Shown: positions 52,584 to 62,088, numbered from the stretch's first letter. The stretch: DNA of 64,000 nucleotides from Planctomycetota bacterium (GCA_016712275.1 JADJRI010000004.1:186001-250000), one strand, 5' to 3'. Program-made: numbers and translations. The notes: generated from the sequence alone by a model not told the origin.

Positions 52584-54311
52584 ATGGGATTGACATCATC
52601 ATTGGGAATCGGCCAGTCGGCGCTCGCTGCCTATCAGGCGGCCCTGCAGGTGGCAGGCCAGAACATTGCCAACGTCGGCACGCCCGGCTACACGCGAAAT
52701 TCCGCGCAGCTTGCCGCCCTCGCCGGCCAGACATTTCGTGCCGGCCAGATCGGCAACGGCGTACGCGTGTTGTCGATCAACCGCGCAATCAGCGAATCGC
52801 TCCAGACGCGGCTGCGTACGGCCACCTCTGATAGATCCTCCGCCGGCGCGGAACGCAGCACGCTCTCGCGCTTGGAGGGCATTCTCGATCCGCTTGGAGA
52901 TGCGAACCTCGGTTCGCTGCTATCGGAATTCTTCAGCTCGATCAGCGATTTGCAGGCCAACCCCGATAGTGCGGCCACACGCGGCATCGTCGTAAACACG
53001 GCAAATCGGCTCGCCCAGCGCATTCAGTCCATCCGCACTGATCTGCTGAACCAACGGCTGGATGTGAACAAAGACATTCAAACCGCTGTCGATACAGCCG
53101 ACAGAATTGCGACTCAGATCGCGGATTTGAATACGCAAATCACAATTTCAGAGGCCGGCGGCACCGGCCCGGCTTCTGCACTGCGCGATCAACGCGATCA
53201 GTTGCTCGGCCAGTTATCGGATTACTTCAACATCACCACCCGCGAGCAACCCGGCGGCGCGGTCAATGTTTACATTGGCAACGAATCGCTGGTTCAGTAT
53301 GGTCAGTCATTCGGCTTGAGATCGGAGGTCGTCTCCGACCAGACCACCGGTCTGCCGACAGTCAGAGTTCTCCTAAAGCTCAACAACGGCGTGATCTCGA
53401 CATCGAGCGGAATGGTCGAAGGCCTGATCACATCGCGCGACACACACAACCAACTGCAATTCGATCGACTGAATCAACTGGCCGGAGCGTTGATTGGCGA
53501 ATTCAACAAGATTCACTCCGGCGGCCAGGGCCTCGCCGCCTTTACGACTATCACCGGAACAAATGGCGTCACCGATTCGACGCTCCCGTTGAACACGGCC
53601 AACAATGGACTGACCTACCTTGCCCAAAGCGGCTCGTTCTTCATCAATGTTCGCGACAGAAACACCGGCGAAGTCATTTCGACGCGGCAGATTAACATCG
53701 ATCTCGACGGCATCGGAGCGGATACTACACTCGACTCGCTGGCGGCCGACATCAATGCGAACTTGCCCAACGTAACCGCCACGGTGCTCGCCAGCGGTAA
53801 ATTGCAACTGTCGTCGGCCGATGGCTATAGCTTCACGTTTCTGGACGATTCATCCGGCGCGCTGGCCTCGCTGGGCCTAAATACCTTTTTCACCGGAACC
53901 GGCGCTTTGGACATCGGTGTAAATTCGCTCATTTCGGGAAATGTGAATTATCTTGCCGCCGGGCGTCCCACGGACAACCCCGCGTTCTTTACCGGCGATA
54001 ATTCGAATGCCATCAAGTTGGCGGCATTGCAGGATCTGTCGATCGCGAGTCTTGGCGGCGTGTCGCTCAACGAGTTCTATACGTCGTCCATGGCCCAGCT
54101 TGCGGTAAGTTCCTCGGCCGCAGCCGGTGCCGAAACAGCCTCGAGTGTCATTTTCGATTCATTAACCGCACAACGTGAGAGCATCTCCGGCGTCAACCTC
54201 GATGAGGAGGCGGTGAATTTGATTCAGTACCAGCGTGCCTACGAAGGCGCGGCGAAATACATGCAAATCGTGGACGAGATGCTTCAAACCCTGCTCGGAT
54301 TATTGAGGTGA
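52584..54311 (+). CDS. flgK: flagellar hook-associated protein FlgK (HAP1)
   Basis: A 575-residue hook-filament junction protein. N-terminus IGQSALAAYQAALQVAGQNI and ANVGTPGYTRNSAQLAALAG; C-terminus SLTAQRESISGVNLDEEAVN and LIQYQRAYEGAAKYMQIVDE are diagnostic. The central region (residues ~250-520) is variable. It follows flgN by 3 bases. Confidence 0.94.
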   Translation: MGLTSSLGIGQSALAAYQAALQVAGQNIANVGTPGYTRNSAQLAALAGQTFRAGQIGNGVRVLSINRAISESLQTRLRTATSDRSSAGAERSTLSRLEGILDPLGDANLGSLLSEFFSSISDLQANPDSAATRGIVVNTANRLAQRIQSIRTDLLNQRLDVNKDIQTAVDTADRIATQIADLNTQITISEAGGTGPASALRDQRDQLLGQLSDYFNITTREQPGGAVNVYIGNESLVQYGQSFGLRSEVVSDQTTGLPTVRVLLKLNNGVISTSSGMVEGLITSRDTHNQLQFDRLNQLAGALIGEFNKIHSGGQGLAAFTTITGTNGVTDSTLPLNTANNGLTYLAQSGSFFINVRDRNTGEVISTRQINIDLDGIGADTTLDSLAADINANLPNVTATVLASGKLQLSSADGYSFTFLDDSSGALASLGLNTFFTGTGALDIGVNSLISGNVNYLAAGRPTDNPAFFTGDNSNAIKLAALQDLSIASLGGVSLNEFYTSSMAQLAVSSSAAAGAETASSVIFDSLTAQRESISGVNLDEEAVNLIQYQRAYEGAAKYMQIVDEMLQTLLGLLR

Positions 54312-54354
54312 TACATACGAAGCAATCGGCTTCGAGTTGGGAATTGAGTTTAAG

Positions 54355-56298
54355 ATGATATCTTCTGCAGGATCATTAACGCGCGTTTCGACCAGCTTGC
54401 GAACCTTCACGCTCCTTTCGCAGCTTCAGAACAATACGCTGCGCATGTTCCAGGATGAGCAGCGCCTCGGCTCGGGTCGACGGCTCCTCTCGGTCGGCGA
54501 CGATCCGATTGCCGCGGAGAAAATCTCGCGCATGATGAAGTCGCTCGAAGGACAGGATCAAATCCTGACAAACCTCAAATCCGGCGACAGTTTTCTCGCG
54601 GCGGCTGATTCCGCCATCAGCGAAATGGCGGACTTGCTGAATGACGCGGCGCGAATCGCCAGTGAACAAGCGGGAAGCCTGCAAAGCGCCGAAGAGCGCG
54701 CCGCCCAGGCCAACATCGTCGATGGCATTATTGCCCAGTTGCAGAACATCGGAAATCGCCGATTCCAAAGCCAGTATCTATTCGGCGGGCGCAGTGTCGA
54801 CCGAACACCCATCACCGATGCATCGGGCCGTGCCACGCTGGTGGCCGATCAGGGCAGCCGCTCCACGGTCGTCGATTACAATTCAATCCTCCCGTTTAAT
54901 CTCACCACCAGCGAGCTCTTCGGCACGCGCGAGCGAGTTGTCGGCGGCTACGTGAATTTCGACGTGCAGCTCGCGGGCTCAGGTCGCGTCAGCGATCTCC
55001 AGGGCGCCACCAACACCGGCGTCAATCTCGGCACGATTGAAGTCACCGAGACCGGTCCGAACATTACCTTCCAGGTCGACTTTACGGGCGCGGAAACTAT
55101 CGACGATCTGATTGCCCGCTTCAATCAGGCGGCGTCCAACGCCGGCAGCGCCCTTACGATTGCAATCAATCCCGTCGATGGAACCGCACTCCAAATCACG
55201 CCGCCCGGCGGCAGCGGCATCACCATCGCGGATGTCGGCGGTGGAACGACGGCGGCCGATCTGGGCATCAAGAAAACAGTGGGTGCGGGTCTGACGCTGG
55301 ATGGCGATAATGTAAATCGCCGTCTGACGCTCACAACCAATTTGAGCGACCTCGGCGCCGGCGGCATCTCGCTGCCGAGCGGCATCTCCATCACAAATGG
55401 AAATATCACCCGCACGGTCAGCTTCAGCGGCGCCTCGACGGTTCAGGATGTTCTCAGTCGCCTGAACAACTCGGGCGCGCACATTCGGGCCCGCATCAAC
55501 GACGCGGGAGATGGTTTCGAGATCGAAAACCTTGCCGCAGGCACCGTTCTGGTCATCGGCGAGAACGGCGGGCTGGACGCCGATACGCTCGGCATTCGAA
55601 CGCTCAACGGAAACACTTCGCTCTCGCAGCTCAACGGCGGCAGGGGCATTCACCCGGTCGACGGCAACGATCTGAAGATCACAAATGCCAACGGTGTGAC
55701 ATTCGAAGTCGATCTGAGCGGACTCTACACCGTTCAGGATGTGATCGATGCCATAAATGCGGCATCCACCGCGGCAGGCGCCGGCATCCTTGCCGAGGTC
55801 TCCCCGAACGGAGCCGGTTTGCGCCTGACGGGGCCGGCCGGTCCCAATCCGATCACCGTCGAGAGCCCGAATCCGCCGTTGTCACCGGTGGCGCAGGAAC
55901 TCGGACTAACCGGAACAGGCACCGCGACATCACTGGATGGGGCTAACGTCGGCGGATTTACGCAGCCGGGCATTTTCAGCGCGCTCTACCGATTGCGCGA
56001 TGGCCTTCTGGCGGATGATTCATCGGAAATCACGATCGCAGGTGGCCAGATCAATGAGACCCAAAGGCGCGTGGCAAACGTAGCGGGCCAGGTCGGCGCT
56101 CGGTCGCGCGACATGCAATCCCGCGTGACGCAATTGGAGGATGCAGTCGCGGCGACGAACGCGCTCCTCTCGGAAATTCGAGATGTCGATTTCATCGAGG
56201 CGGTCACGCGATTTCAACAGGCACAGACCTCGCTTCAGGCGAGCATGCAAGTGGGTGCACAAACTTTGAATCTGTCGCTGCTGGACTTCCTGCGATAA
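54355..56298 (+). CDS. flgL: flagellar hook-associated protein FlgL (HAP3) with three IN repeats
   Basis: A 647-residue junction protein, about twice the usual size (E. coli FlgL 317). Flagellin-like ends: LSQLQNNTLRMFQDEQRLGS, GRRLLSVGDDPIAAEKISRM and LLSEIRDVDFIEAVTRFQQA. Between residues ~215 and 525 are three ~90-residue repeats with flagellin IN-type motif (NITFQVDFTGAETIDDLIAR; NITRTVSFSGASTVQDVLSR; GVTFEVDLSGLYTVQDVIDA). The ATG at 54355 is preferred over a TTG six codons upstream. The inserts likely form a surface domain on the junction. Confidence 0.93.
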   Translation: MISSAGSLTRVSTSLRTFTLLSQLQNNTLRMFQDEQRLGSGRRLLSVGDDPIAAEKISRMMKSLEGQDQILTNLKSGDSFLAAADSAISEMADLLNDAARIASEQAGSLQSAEERAAQANIVDGIIAQLQNIGNRRFQSQYLFGGRSVDRTPITDASGRATLVADQGSRSTVVDYNSILPFNLTTSELFGTRERVVGGYVNFDVQLAGSGRVSDLQGATNTGVNLGTIEVTETGPNITFQVDFTGAETIDDLIARFNQAASNAGSALTIAINPVDGTALQITPPGGSGITIADVGGGTTAADLGIKKTVGAGLTLDGDNVNRRLTLTTNLSDLGAGGISLPSGISITNGNITRTVSFSGASTVQDVLSRLNNSGAHIRARINDAGDGFEIENLAAGTVLVIGENGGLDADTLGIRTLNGNTSLSQLNGGRGIHPVDGNDLKITNANGVTFEVDLSGLYTVQDVIDAINAASTAAGAGILAEVSPNGAGLRLTGPAGPNPITVESPNPPLSPVAQELGLTGTGTATSLDGANVGGFTQPGIFSALYRLRDGLLADDSSEITIAGGQINETQRRVANVAGQVGARSRDMQSRVTQLEDAVAATNALLSEIRDVDFIEAVTRFQQAQTSLQASMQVGAQTLNLSLLDFLR

Positions 56299-56440
56299 AT
56301 GGACTTTTCGCGGGCAGCGACGGTTTTGTTTTCACGGTCGTTCGAATTTTGGTGCTTGCGGCGAGTGACGCAGCCAACCAAATGCAAAATCGAACGACCT
56401 CCAACACGGGTCGCAGGAATGCGGCCGGGAGTACGGTGAT

Positions 56441-56904
56441 ATGATGATCCAGACTTCAAGGTTCGGAGGAATCGAAGTAGACGACCAGCGCTTTCTGAAT
56501 TTTCCGAAGGGCCTGCTAGGCTTTCCCGATGATCGCGAATACGCACTCATCCAGACCGGCGAAGACAGCGCATTCTACTGGATGCAGGCTGTCCATCGGC
56601 CGGAACTGGCGTTCGTGGTCTGCGACCCGCGCTGTTTGTCCCCGACTATCGCATCGCGATTAAGAGCGAAGACCTCGCTCAGATCGGCCTTGCCGAGACC
56701 GGCGGATCGCAGGTCTTCGTCATCGTGAACAAGGTCGAGGAGATGTTGACCGGCAACTTGCAGGGCCCCCTGGTGATCAATGTCGCCACCCGCGTCGGCA
56801 AGCAATTGGTTCTTTCGGACAAGAAGTACTCGACACGGCATCCGCTCATGCGTCTCCCGGGTCAACAGTCGCAGCAGCAGCGCGTGGTCAGCAAGACGGC
56901 CTGA
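56441..56904 (+). CDS. fliW: flagellar assembly factor FliW, frameshifted at 56632
   Basis: A ~154-residue FliW after repair; it binds flagellin and CsrA to link filament assembly with flagellin translation. N-terminal part FPKGLLGFPDDREYALIQTG, EDSAFYWMQAVHRPELAFVV. After CDPR the frame shifts; adding one C at 56631-56632 continues LFVPDYRIAIKSEDLAQIGL, VFVIVNKVEEMLTGNLQGPL, VINVATRVGKQLVL and stops at 56902. GGGAG precedes the ATG. The unrepaired first frame ends at 56728. Confidence 0.88.
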
Positions 56905-56923
56905 CGCACCGTGTGACCCGGCC

Positions 56924-56951
56924 TATGTGGCGCCGGCGTCCCGCCGGTGTC
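56924..56951. repeat. GTGTGGCAC-type hairpin repeat, short copy
   Basis: TATGTGGCGCCGGCGTCCC then GCCGGTGTC, with the inner stem CGGCG/CGCCG, in the fliW-csrA gap (232 bases). Partial match to the elements at 32482 and 59003. The gap holds no other gene; the csrA frame runs open upstream but has no sense there. Confidence 0.35.
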
Positions 56952-57136
56952 AAGACCGGTGGCGGCCGAAACGACAACAGCTCCCCACTGCGCCGCACGG
57001 ATGTGGCGCAGTAACCCGCGAACTGGAGTTCCTTTCGCGGTTGTCATTAGATGAGGTAAATGACAAATGTCAGGACGACACTCGCAGCTTCGCACGGACG
57101 CAACAAGGTCTCGGCGTGGCATTGGAGGATCCAACC

Positions 57137-57415
57137 ATGTTGGTGCTATCGCGTCAGCGCGATGAAACAATCATGATCGGCGACGACGTGGAGATTACCG
57201 TCGTCGATATCCGCGGCGACAAGGTTCGCCTCGGCATCACGGCCCCGAACCACATTCCCGTGCATCGCAAGGAAGTATATGAGGCGATCAAACGGGAGAA
57301 TCGGGCGGCGGCGAATATCAAACCGGAAGATTTGCCGGAAGGCTCGCCCCCGCGCGGTCCGCAGGGCGGGCAGCAGGGCAGAAAACCGAAGCAGGACGAC
57401 AACAAAGGCGGATGA
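57137..57415 (+). CDS. csrA: carbon storage regulator CsrA
   Basis: A 92-residue RNA-binding translational regulator. MLVLSRQRDETIMIGDDVEI, TVVDIRGDKVRLGITAPNHI and PVHRKEVYEAIKRENRAA are canonical, with both RNA-binding edges (LVLSR and VHRKEVY). A charged Gly/Gln/Lys tail of ~30 residues extends the usual ~61. GGAGG is 7-8 bases before the ATG at 57137. With FliW it should control flagellin synthesis from the adjacent leader. Confidence 0.95.
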   Translation: MLVLSRQRDETIMIGDDVEITVVDIRGDKVRLGITAPNHIPVHRKEVYEAIKRENRAAANIKPEDLPEGSPPRGPQGGQQGRKPKQDDNKGG

Positions 57416-57454
57416 GTTTTTGGATTTCACGCGGCTGCACCATTGGCCGCGAAC

Positions 57455-57499
57455 ACGGACGGACGAACTGGCGCACCAGCGCTGACGGACTTTCACGGA
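57455..57499 (+). promoter_or_regulatory. cluster of four CsrA-type ANGGA sites before flagellin 2
   Basis: ACGGA occurs at 57455-57459, 57459-57463 (sharing one base), 57485-57489 and 57495-57499. The last overlaps the flagellin Shine-Dalgarno (ACGGAGGA), 10 bases before the ATG. All lie in the 94 bases between csrA and flagellin 2. This matches the CsrA-FliW-flagellin control known from Bacillus and Campylobacter; binding is inferred. Confidence 0.65.
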
Positions 57500-57509
57500 G
57501 GAATGCGTT

Positions 57510-58950
57510 ATGACGCGCATTAACACGAACACATCCGCTCTGACGGCGGTGCGTAATCTTTCCCGTTCGCAAAGGGGCCTTCAAGCCTCGCTCGAGCGGC
57601 TCTCCACCGGACTGCGGATCAATCGGGGAGCCGACGACCCGGCGGGCCTGATCATCTCGCAGAACCTCCGGTCCGAGATCGAATCTGTCCGGCAGGCCAT
57701 TTCCAACTCGCAGCGCGCCAGCAATGTCATCGCGACGACGGAGGGAGCGCTCGACGAAGTGGCGAACCTGCTGAACGACATCAAGAGCCTCATCATCGAA
57801 GCCGCCAATACCGGCGCCGTCTCCGATGACGAAATCCGCGCCAATCAGTTGCAGATCGACGATGCCATCAACTCGATCACACGCATCTCGAACACAACTA
57901 CCTTCGGCGGCCGTAAGCTGCTCAACGGCTCGCTCTCCTACATCACCAGCGGAATCACCGCAACCGAAATAACCGACATCAACATCAACAAGGCGCAGCT
58001 CGGCACCGCCCCGTTCCTGCCGGTCGAAATCAGCGTCATACAGTCGGCACAGCATGCCCAGTTGTTCTTCCCGGTCGATACGCTCAGCGGAAGCGTCACC
58101 ATCGAACTCGCCGGAGCCAACGGCGTCGATTCAATCTCCCTCCAGTCTGGCCAGACGGCTTCCGCCATATTGTTGGCCATCAACAGCAAGACCGATGCCA
58201 CCGGCGTCAGCGCCTCGTTCATCAACGGCACGGCCGCCTCCGGAGTCGTACTGACTTCCACTGGTTATGGCAGCGATTCCTTCGTCAGCGTTCAGGAGAT
58301 CGGCGGCACCGGCGCTATTCAGAATCTCTTCGAGGATGACACCGGCGCCCCAAAATCGCGCGACATCGGCCGCGACGTCACGGCGACAATCAACGGTGCC
58401 GGCATCGTCGGAAAGGGCTTGAATGTCTCGATCAACAACAGCGGCCTCGGCTTGGATTTACGAATCCAGGAGGCGTTCAACACCAATGGATCCAACTCTT
58501 CGTTCTCCATCGCGGGCGGAGGTGCCGTCTTCCAGCTTGGGCCGGGCGTCGATACCAACCAGCAGGTCAACATCGGCGTCAACTCCGTCGCGGCCACTCG
58601 GCTCGGCAACGCCACGCTGGGGTACCTGCAGGAAATCACCGATGCGGGCCGCTTCTCGTTGACCAAGGGCGAAGGCTCCCAAGCCGCGCTGATTATCGAA
58701 GAGGCGATCAAGCAGGTTTCCGTGCTTCGCGGCCGGCTCGGCGCGTTCGAGAAAAACACGCTGGATACCAACGTGAGTCAGCTTTCCATTACGATGGAAA
58801 ACCTGACGGCCGCCGAATCAAGCATTCGCGATCTGGACTTCGCACAGGAGACACCAACTCACGCGAAACCAGATTCTCGTCAGCGCGGGCACCAGCATCC
58901 TCGCCATCGCGAACCAGACGCCGCAAACAGTGCTCTCGCTGCTTCAGTAA
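57510..58950 (+). CDS. flagellin 2, frameshifted near 58854
   Basis: A ~479-residue flagellin after repair. N-terminus RINTNTSALTAVRNLSRSQR, GLQASLERLSTGLRINRGAD and DPAGLIISQNLRSEIESVRQ. Near the C-terminus the frame is lost after DLDFAQET; removing one base at 58854-58855 gives LTRNQILVSAGTSILAIANQ then TPQTVLSLLQ and a stop at 58948, the expected D0 end. The unrepaired frame ends at 58982. It is probably the CsrA/FliW-controlled flagellin. Confidence 0.9.
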
Positions 58951-59002
58951 GGCAAATTCACAACACTGAATCGGCTATCTAACCAAAGTGTGGCACCGAA
59001 AA

Positions 59003-59046
59003 ACAAAGGGTGTGGCACCGGCAAATTGCCGGTGCCACACCTTTGT
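59003..59046. repeat. long GTGTGGCAC hairpin after flagellin 2
   Basis: A 21-bp, nearly perfect stem: ACAAAGG(g)TGTGGCACCGGCAA, one-base loop, then its complement to 59046. A further GTGTGGCACCG starts at 58988. It could act as the flagellin terminator and is the best-formed copy of the repeat at 32482. Remaining bases in 58951-59297 hold only the repeats listed. Confidence 0.7.
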
Positions 59047-59062
59047 CCGTTTAACAAACCTA

Positions 59063-59200
59063 TCTAGCCCAACTCGTGCCCCGTTTAGAGCGTTTCACGG
59101 TTGAATGAGGCCACTCCGCGTTCTCCCTGCCCCGTTGGGGCTGTGCTAAACAGATCAATACAATCGTGAATTGCTCTAGCCCAACTCGTGCCCCGTTTAG
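59063..59200. repeat. 26-bp direct repeat pair
   Basis: The 26 bases at 59063-59088 (TCTAGCCCAACTCGTG...TTTAG) recur exactly at 59175-59200. The second copy runs straight into dispersed hairpin repeat copy 3, so it may be a hybrid or partial duplicate of that element. Confidence 0.6.
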
Positions 59201-59230
59201 CCCAACTCCGAAGGAGTGGGGCGAACACGG
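59191..59230. repeat. dispersed hairpin repeat, copy 3
   Basis: CCCCGTTTAGCCCAACTCC-GAA-GGAGT-GGGGCGAACACG, with ACTCC/GGAGT as stem. Lies in the gap before the methyltransferase gene. Confidence 0.6.
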
Positions 59231-59297
59231 AAAAGCGCTTAAATCAACTCGAATAGTCCAAATTAGCGTTTCGTTTTACTTCCTATATCATCCAACC

Positions 59298-60758
59298 ATG
59301 CCCCGAATCCAATCCTCACCATCCAACAACCGCCGGCGCCTCGGCCAAGTCTTCACCCCGCGCATTGTCGCCGATTGGATGACCCAATGGGTCTGCTCGA
59401 ATCAACCGCGATCGATTCTCGAACCCTCCCTCGGCGCGGGCGTCTTCGTAGACGCGATCGACGCACAATTTCGCGACAATGCAATGCTATTCAAACCGGA
59501 AGTCGACGCGTACGAAATCGACGACGCGCTTGTCGCGGAGTATATGAGGCGATCGCCATCATCAATCAATGTTCGCTGCATACACGCCGACTTTCTCACA
59601 GCCAAGCTGCCGCATTCCTACGACGCAGTCGTCGCCAACCCGCCCTACATCCGCCGCCATCAGCACGACTATGGCGAAGATCTCTTTCGCAATTTCGACG
59701 AATCCTCCGGCCGCCGCCTCAGCCGCCTGACCAACGTCTACGGCCTATTCCTCCTCAAGATTTGGCAGTCCCTCGCCGCCGGCGGCCGCGCAGCCGTCAT
59801 CACGCCCGCCGAGTGGCTTAACGCGGACTTCGGCGTGCCAATCAAGACGATCCTGCTCGAAGCCAACGCGATCGACGCCATCTTGCACTTCGGCCATAAT
59901 TCCAAGGTCTTCGCCGATGCCATGACCACGGCAGCAATTACGCTCCTGCGCAGAGGCCGCAAAAGCAATGATTCGATCCGGTTCGCCTCCGTCGAATCGC
60001 CGGACGACCTCAGCGAAAACCTCCTCAACCACGCCATCGACTATGAAATCGACTCGCTCGACCCCGCGCGCAAATGGACGTCGCTCTTCGATCAAAACGG
60101 AAATGGCACCGCATCGCACGGCCAGTCAAAAGGACCGACACTCGGCGATGTAGCCCGCTGCGTGCGCGGCATCGCCACCGGTGCAAACGACTATTTCACG
60201 CTGCGCGAATCGGACCGCATTCGACATGAAATTGAATTGCCCGACTTGACCCCCTGCGTGACCAAGGCTCAGCATGTGGTCGGCGAGGTCTTCCGCTCGT
60301 CCGATATTCAGAGGTTGATTGGCGACGATCAACGAATCTACCTGCTCAACCCGCGCGAAGAACGATCGGCGGCCGTTGAATCATATTTGGCGTTGGGCAG
60401 GGAACAGGGCATCCATGAGCGATACCTTCCTTCGCATCGTCCGGTCTGGTATCTGCCCGAGGCGAGGCCGCCGGCGCCGATCTGGGTGTCGGTTTTTGCC
60501 CGCGGTCGATTCAAGTTCGTTCGCAATGACGCCGCCGCGTTAAGCCTCACGGCATTTCACGCCATCTACCCGAATCGAATTGATGCCCAAAGTGTGGCAT
60601 TACTGTTTGAGTACCTGTCGGGTGATTCCGCCCAAAGCGCCCTGATCGAACATCGGCGCATTTACGCCGAGGGGCTTCTCAAGGTCGAGCCGCGTGACGT
60701 GGAATCCATGCCGATACCCGAATCGCTAGTTGCCAAGCTCAAGACTAATCTGCTGTGA
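59298..60758 (+). CDS. N6-adenine DNA methyltransferase, orphan (TaqI/Eco57I-like)
   Basis: A 486-residue methyltransferase. SAM-binding motif LGQVFTPRIVADWM followed by SILEPSLGAGVFVDAI, catalytic NPPYIRRH, and a C-terminal recognition domain of TaqI-C style (ARCVRGIATGANDYFTLRES, LLKVEPRDVESMPIPE). ATG at 59298 chosen over upstream in-frame codons that lie in repeat DNA. No restriction endonuclease gene is adjacent; the next gene is convergent. Probably a solitary methylase or an RM remnant. Confidence 0.85.
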   Translation: MPRIQSSPSNNRRRLGQVFTPRIVADWMTQWVCSNQPRSILEPSLGAGVFVDAIDAQFRDNAMLFKPEVDAYEIDDALVAEYMRRSPSSINVRCIHADFLTAKLPHSYDAVVANPPYIRRHQHDYGEDLFRNFDESSGRRLSRLTNVYGLFLLKIWQSLAAGGRAAVITPAEWLNADFGVPIKTILLEANAIDAILHFGHNSKVFADAMTTAAITLLRRGRKSNDSIRFASVESPDDLSENLLNHAIDYEIDSLDPARKWTSLFDQNGNGTASHGQSKGPTLGDVARCVRGIATGANDYFTLRESDRIRHEIELPDLTPCVTKAQHVVGEVFRSSDIQRLIGDDQRIYLLNPREERSAAVESYLALGREQGIHERYLPSHRPVWYLPEARPPAPIWVSVFARGRFKFVRNDAAALSLTAFHAIYPNRIDAQSVALLFEYLSGDSAQSALIEHRRIYAEGLLKVEPRDVESMPIPESLVAKLKTNLL

Positions 60759-60763
60759 CCGCA

Positions 60764-61604
60764 TCAAGAAACTCCTTCACCCGCGGCGTAGTTTGGATCG
60801 ATGAGAATGCTGTGGGTGTGCAGGCCCGAAAGTGGCACAAAAAACTTCGGTTCCGCCGCCAGGTCGTAGAGTTCCCTCGCGCTGTCGAATGGCGTGATGG
60901 TGTCATCCTTCGATTGGAGAAACAGTTTGGGCAGGGTGATGTTCGGCGCGTGTCTTCGCGGGTCCAATTCCGCGGGAATGCGGCTGAAGGCGATGGGGGA
61001 GGGCGTGATCCCCAGCGCCAGAAACGAAAAGGGCGGCAACTGTTCCTGAATAAAGCTGCCCTCGAGCATCAGCCCGACCACGCGATTCGGATTGGCCGCC
61101 GCTTGGGCGATGCTCGGCAGCGTGCCCATGGAAAGCCCGAAGATCACAACTTTTTCGGTGCCAGGGTCGGTTCGCTCAAGGAGCTTGGCCAGCGGTATTG
61201 GCGTCGCCCAGGATATTGCCGATGGTCACGACATTGAAGTTCTCGCCGAAACCCTGGTAGTCATAGGCAAAGACGTGATAACCGAGATCGTTCAGCAGTT
61301 GATAATGCTCGATGTAACCGCCTCGATTGAAAACCGACCCATGATTGATGAACACTGTGCCTCGTGCGTTTTGTGCCGGGATGAACCACGCAAACATCGG
61401 ACCGCTGGGCGAATCGATCAACACCGTCTCGAAGGGCAGGCCCACCTGCAGAGGAACCGGATAAACGATGTGAATCGTCGGCATCGGAAAAATACCGGTG
61501 TCGGTCACAAAGGCGCCGCAGCCTGTGCCGGTGCACACCAATCCAAAAAGGGCGGTCGCGAAGCGCAATTGGGTTGGAACTCTGATTGGGCGGTGTTGTG
61601 GCAT
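60764..61604 (-). CDS. alpha/beta hydrolase lipoprotein, frameshifted at 61193
   Basis: A ~279-residue lipoprotein hydrolase. Signal and lipobox TALFGLVCTGTGCGAF; RGTVFINHGSVFNRGGYIEH (oxyanion-hole region); YHVFAYDYQGFG. The frame breaks after NILGDANT; removing one base near 61193 gives LAKLLERTDPGTEKVVIF then GLSMG (nucleophile elbow, Ser), a catalytic Asp in LQSKDDTITP and His in GLHTHSI. Ends at 60764, 5 bases from the convergent methyltransferase stop. Likely an esterase at the envelope. Confidence 0.8.
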
Positions 61605-61830
61605 GATGGTAATTCGGAAGGCCCGGTTAGCGTTGGAATCACGTCCCCCGCGTCAATTGGCGGCGTACGATACCTATAACGAAAAAAACGCCTGCACACC
61701 TTGATCGACAAAGCGATTGTAGGAGTGGAATTGGACGTATCAAGGCCGAGATTCGCGGCGATCCAATTTGATAATTCGCTCGTGAGCCGTTACATTTTAG
61801 GCTCCATTCTCGGACAGAGTGAGGAGTTGG

Positions 61831-62088
61831 ATGCGAGAACAAATGGCCACCAGAACACGTGAACAATTGAGGGACTACCTCTTTGGAACCTTGATGCCGA
61901 CCGATCGGGGCGCCTGGCCGGCAGACGAGGCCAGCCTCTTTGATCACGGCATGGATTCGCTGCGTCTGATGCAAATGCTGGTCTATGTGGAAGAAACCCT
62001 CAAAGTCCGGCTGCCGGATGAGGAAGTAACGCCGGAGCGAATCGAGTCCGTCAATTCGCTCGTCGAATGGATCGATTCGAGGCGATAG
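61831..62088 (+). CDS. stand-alone acyl/peptidyl carrier protein
   Basis: An 85-residue carrier protein with phosphopantetheine site LFDHGMDSLRLMQMLVYVEE (Ser at residue ~47), helical start TREQLRDYLFGTLMPTDRG. GAGGAG stands 5 bases before the ATG at 61831. It precedes the adenylation enzyme by 43 bases and is probably its partner, holding an aminoacyl thioester. Confidence 0.85.
   Translation: MREQMATRTREQLRDYLFGTLMPTDRGAWPADEASLFDHGMDSLRLMQMLVYVEETLKVRLPDEEVTPERIESVNSLVEWIDSRR

Noticed and set aside
59063..59200. CRISPR-like repeats
   Set aside because: Only two copies, 86 bases apart, with no array and no cas genes.
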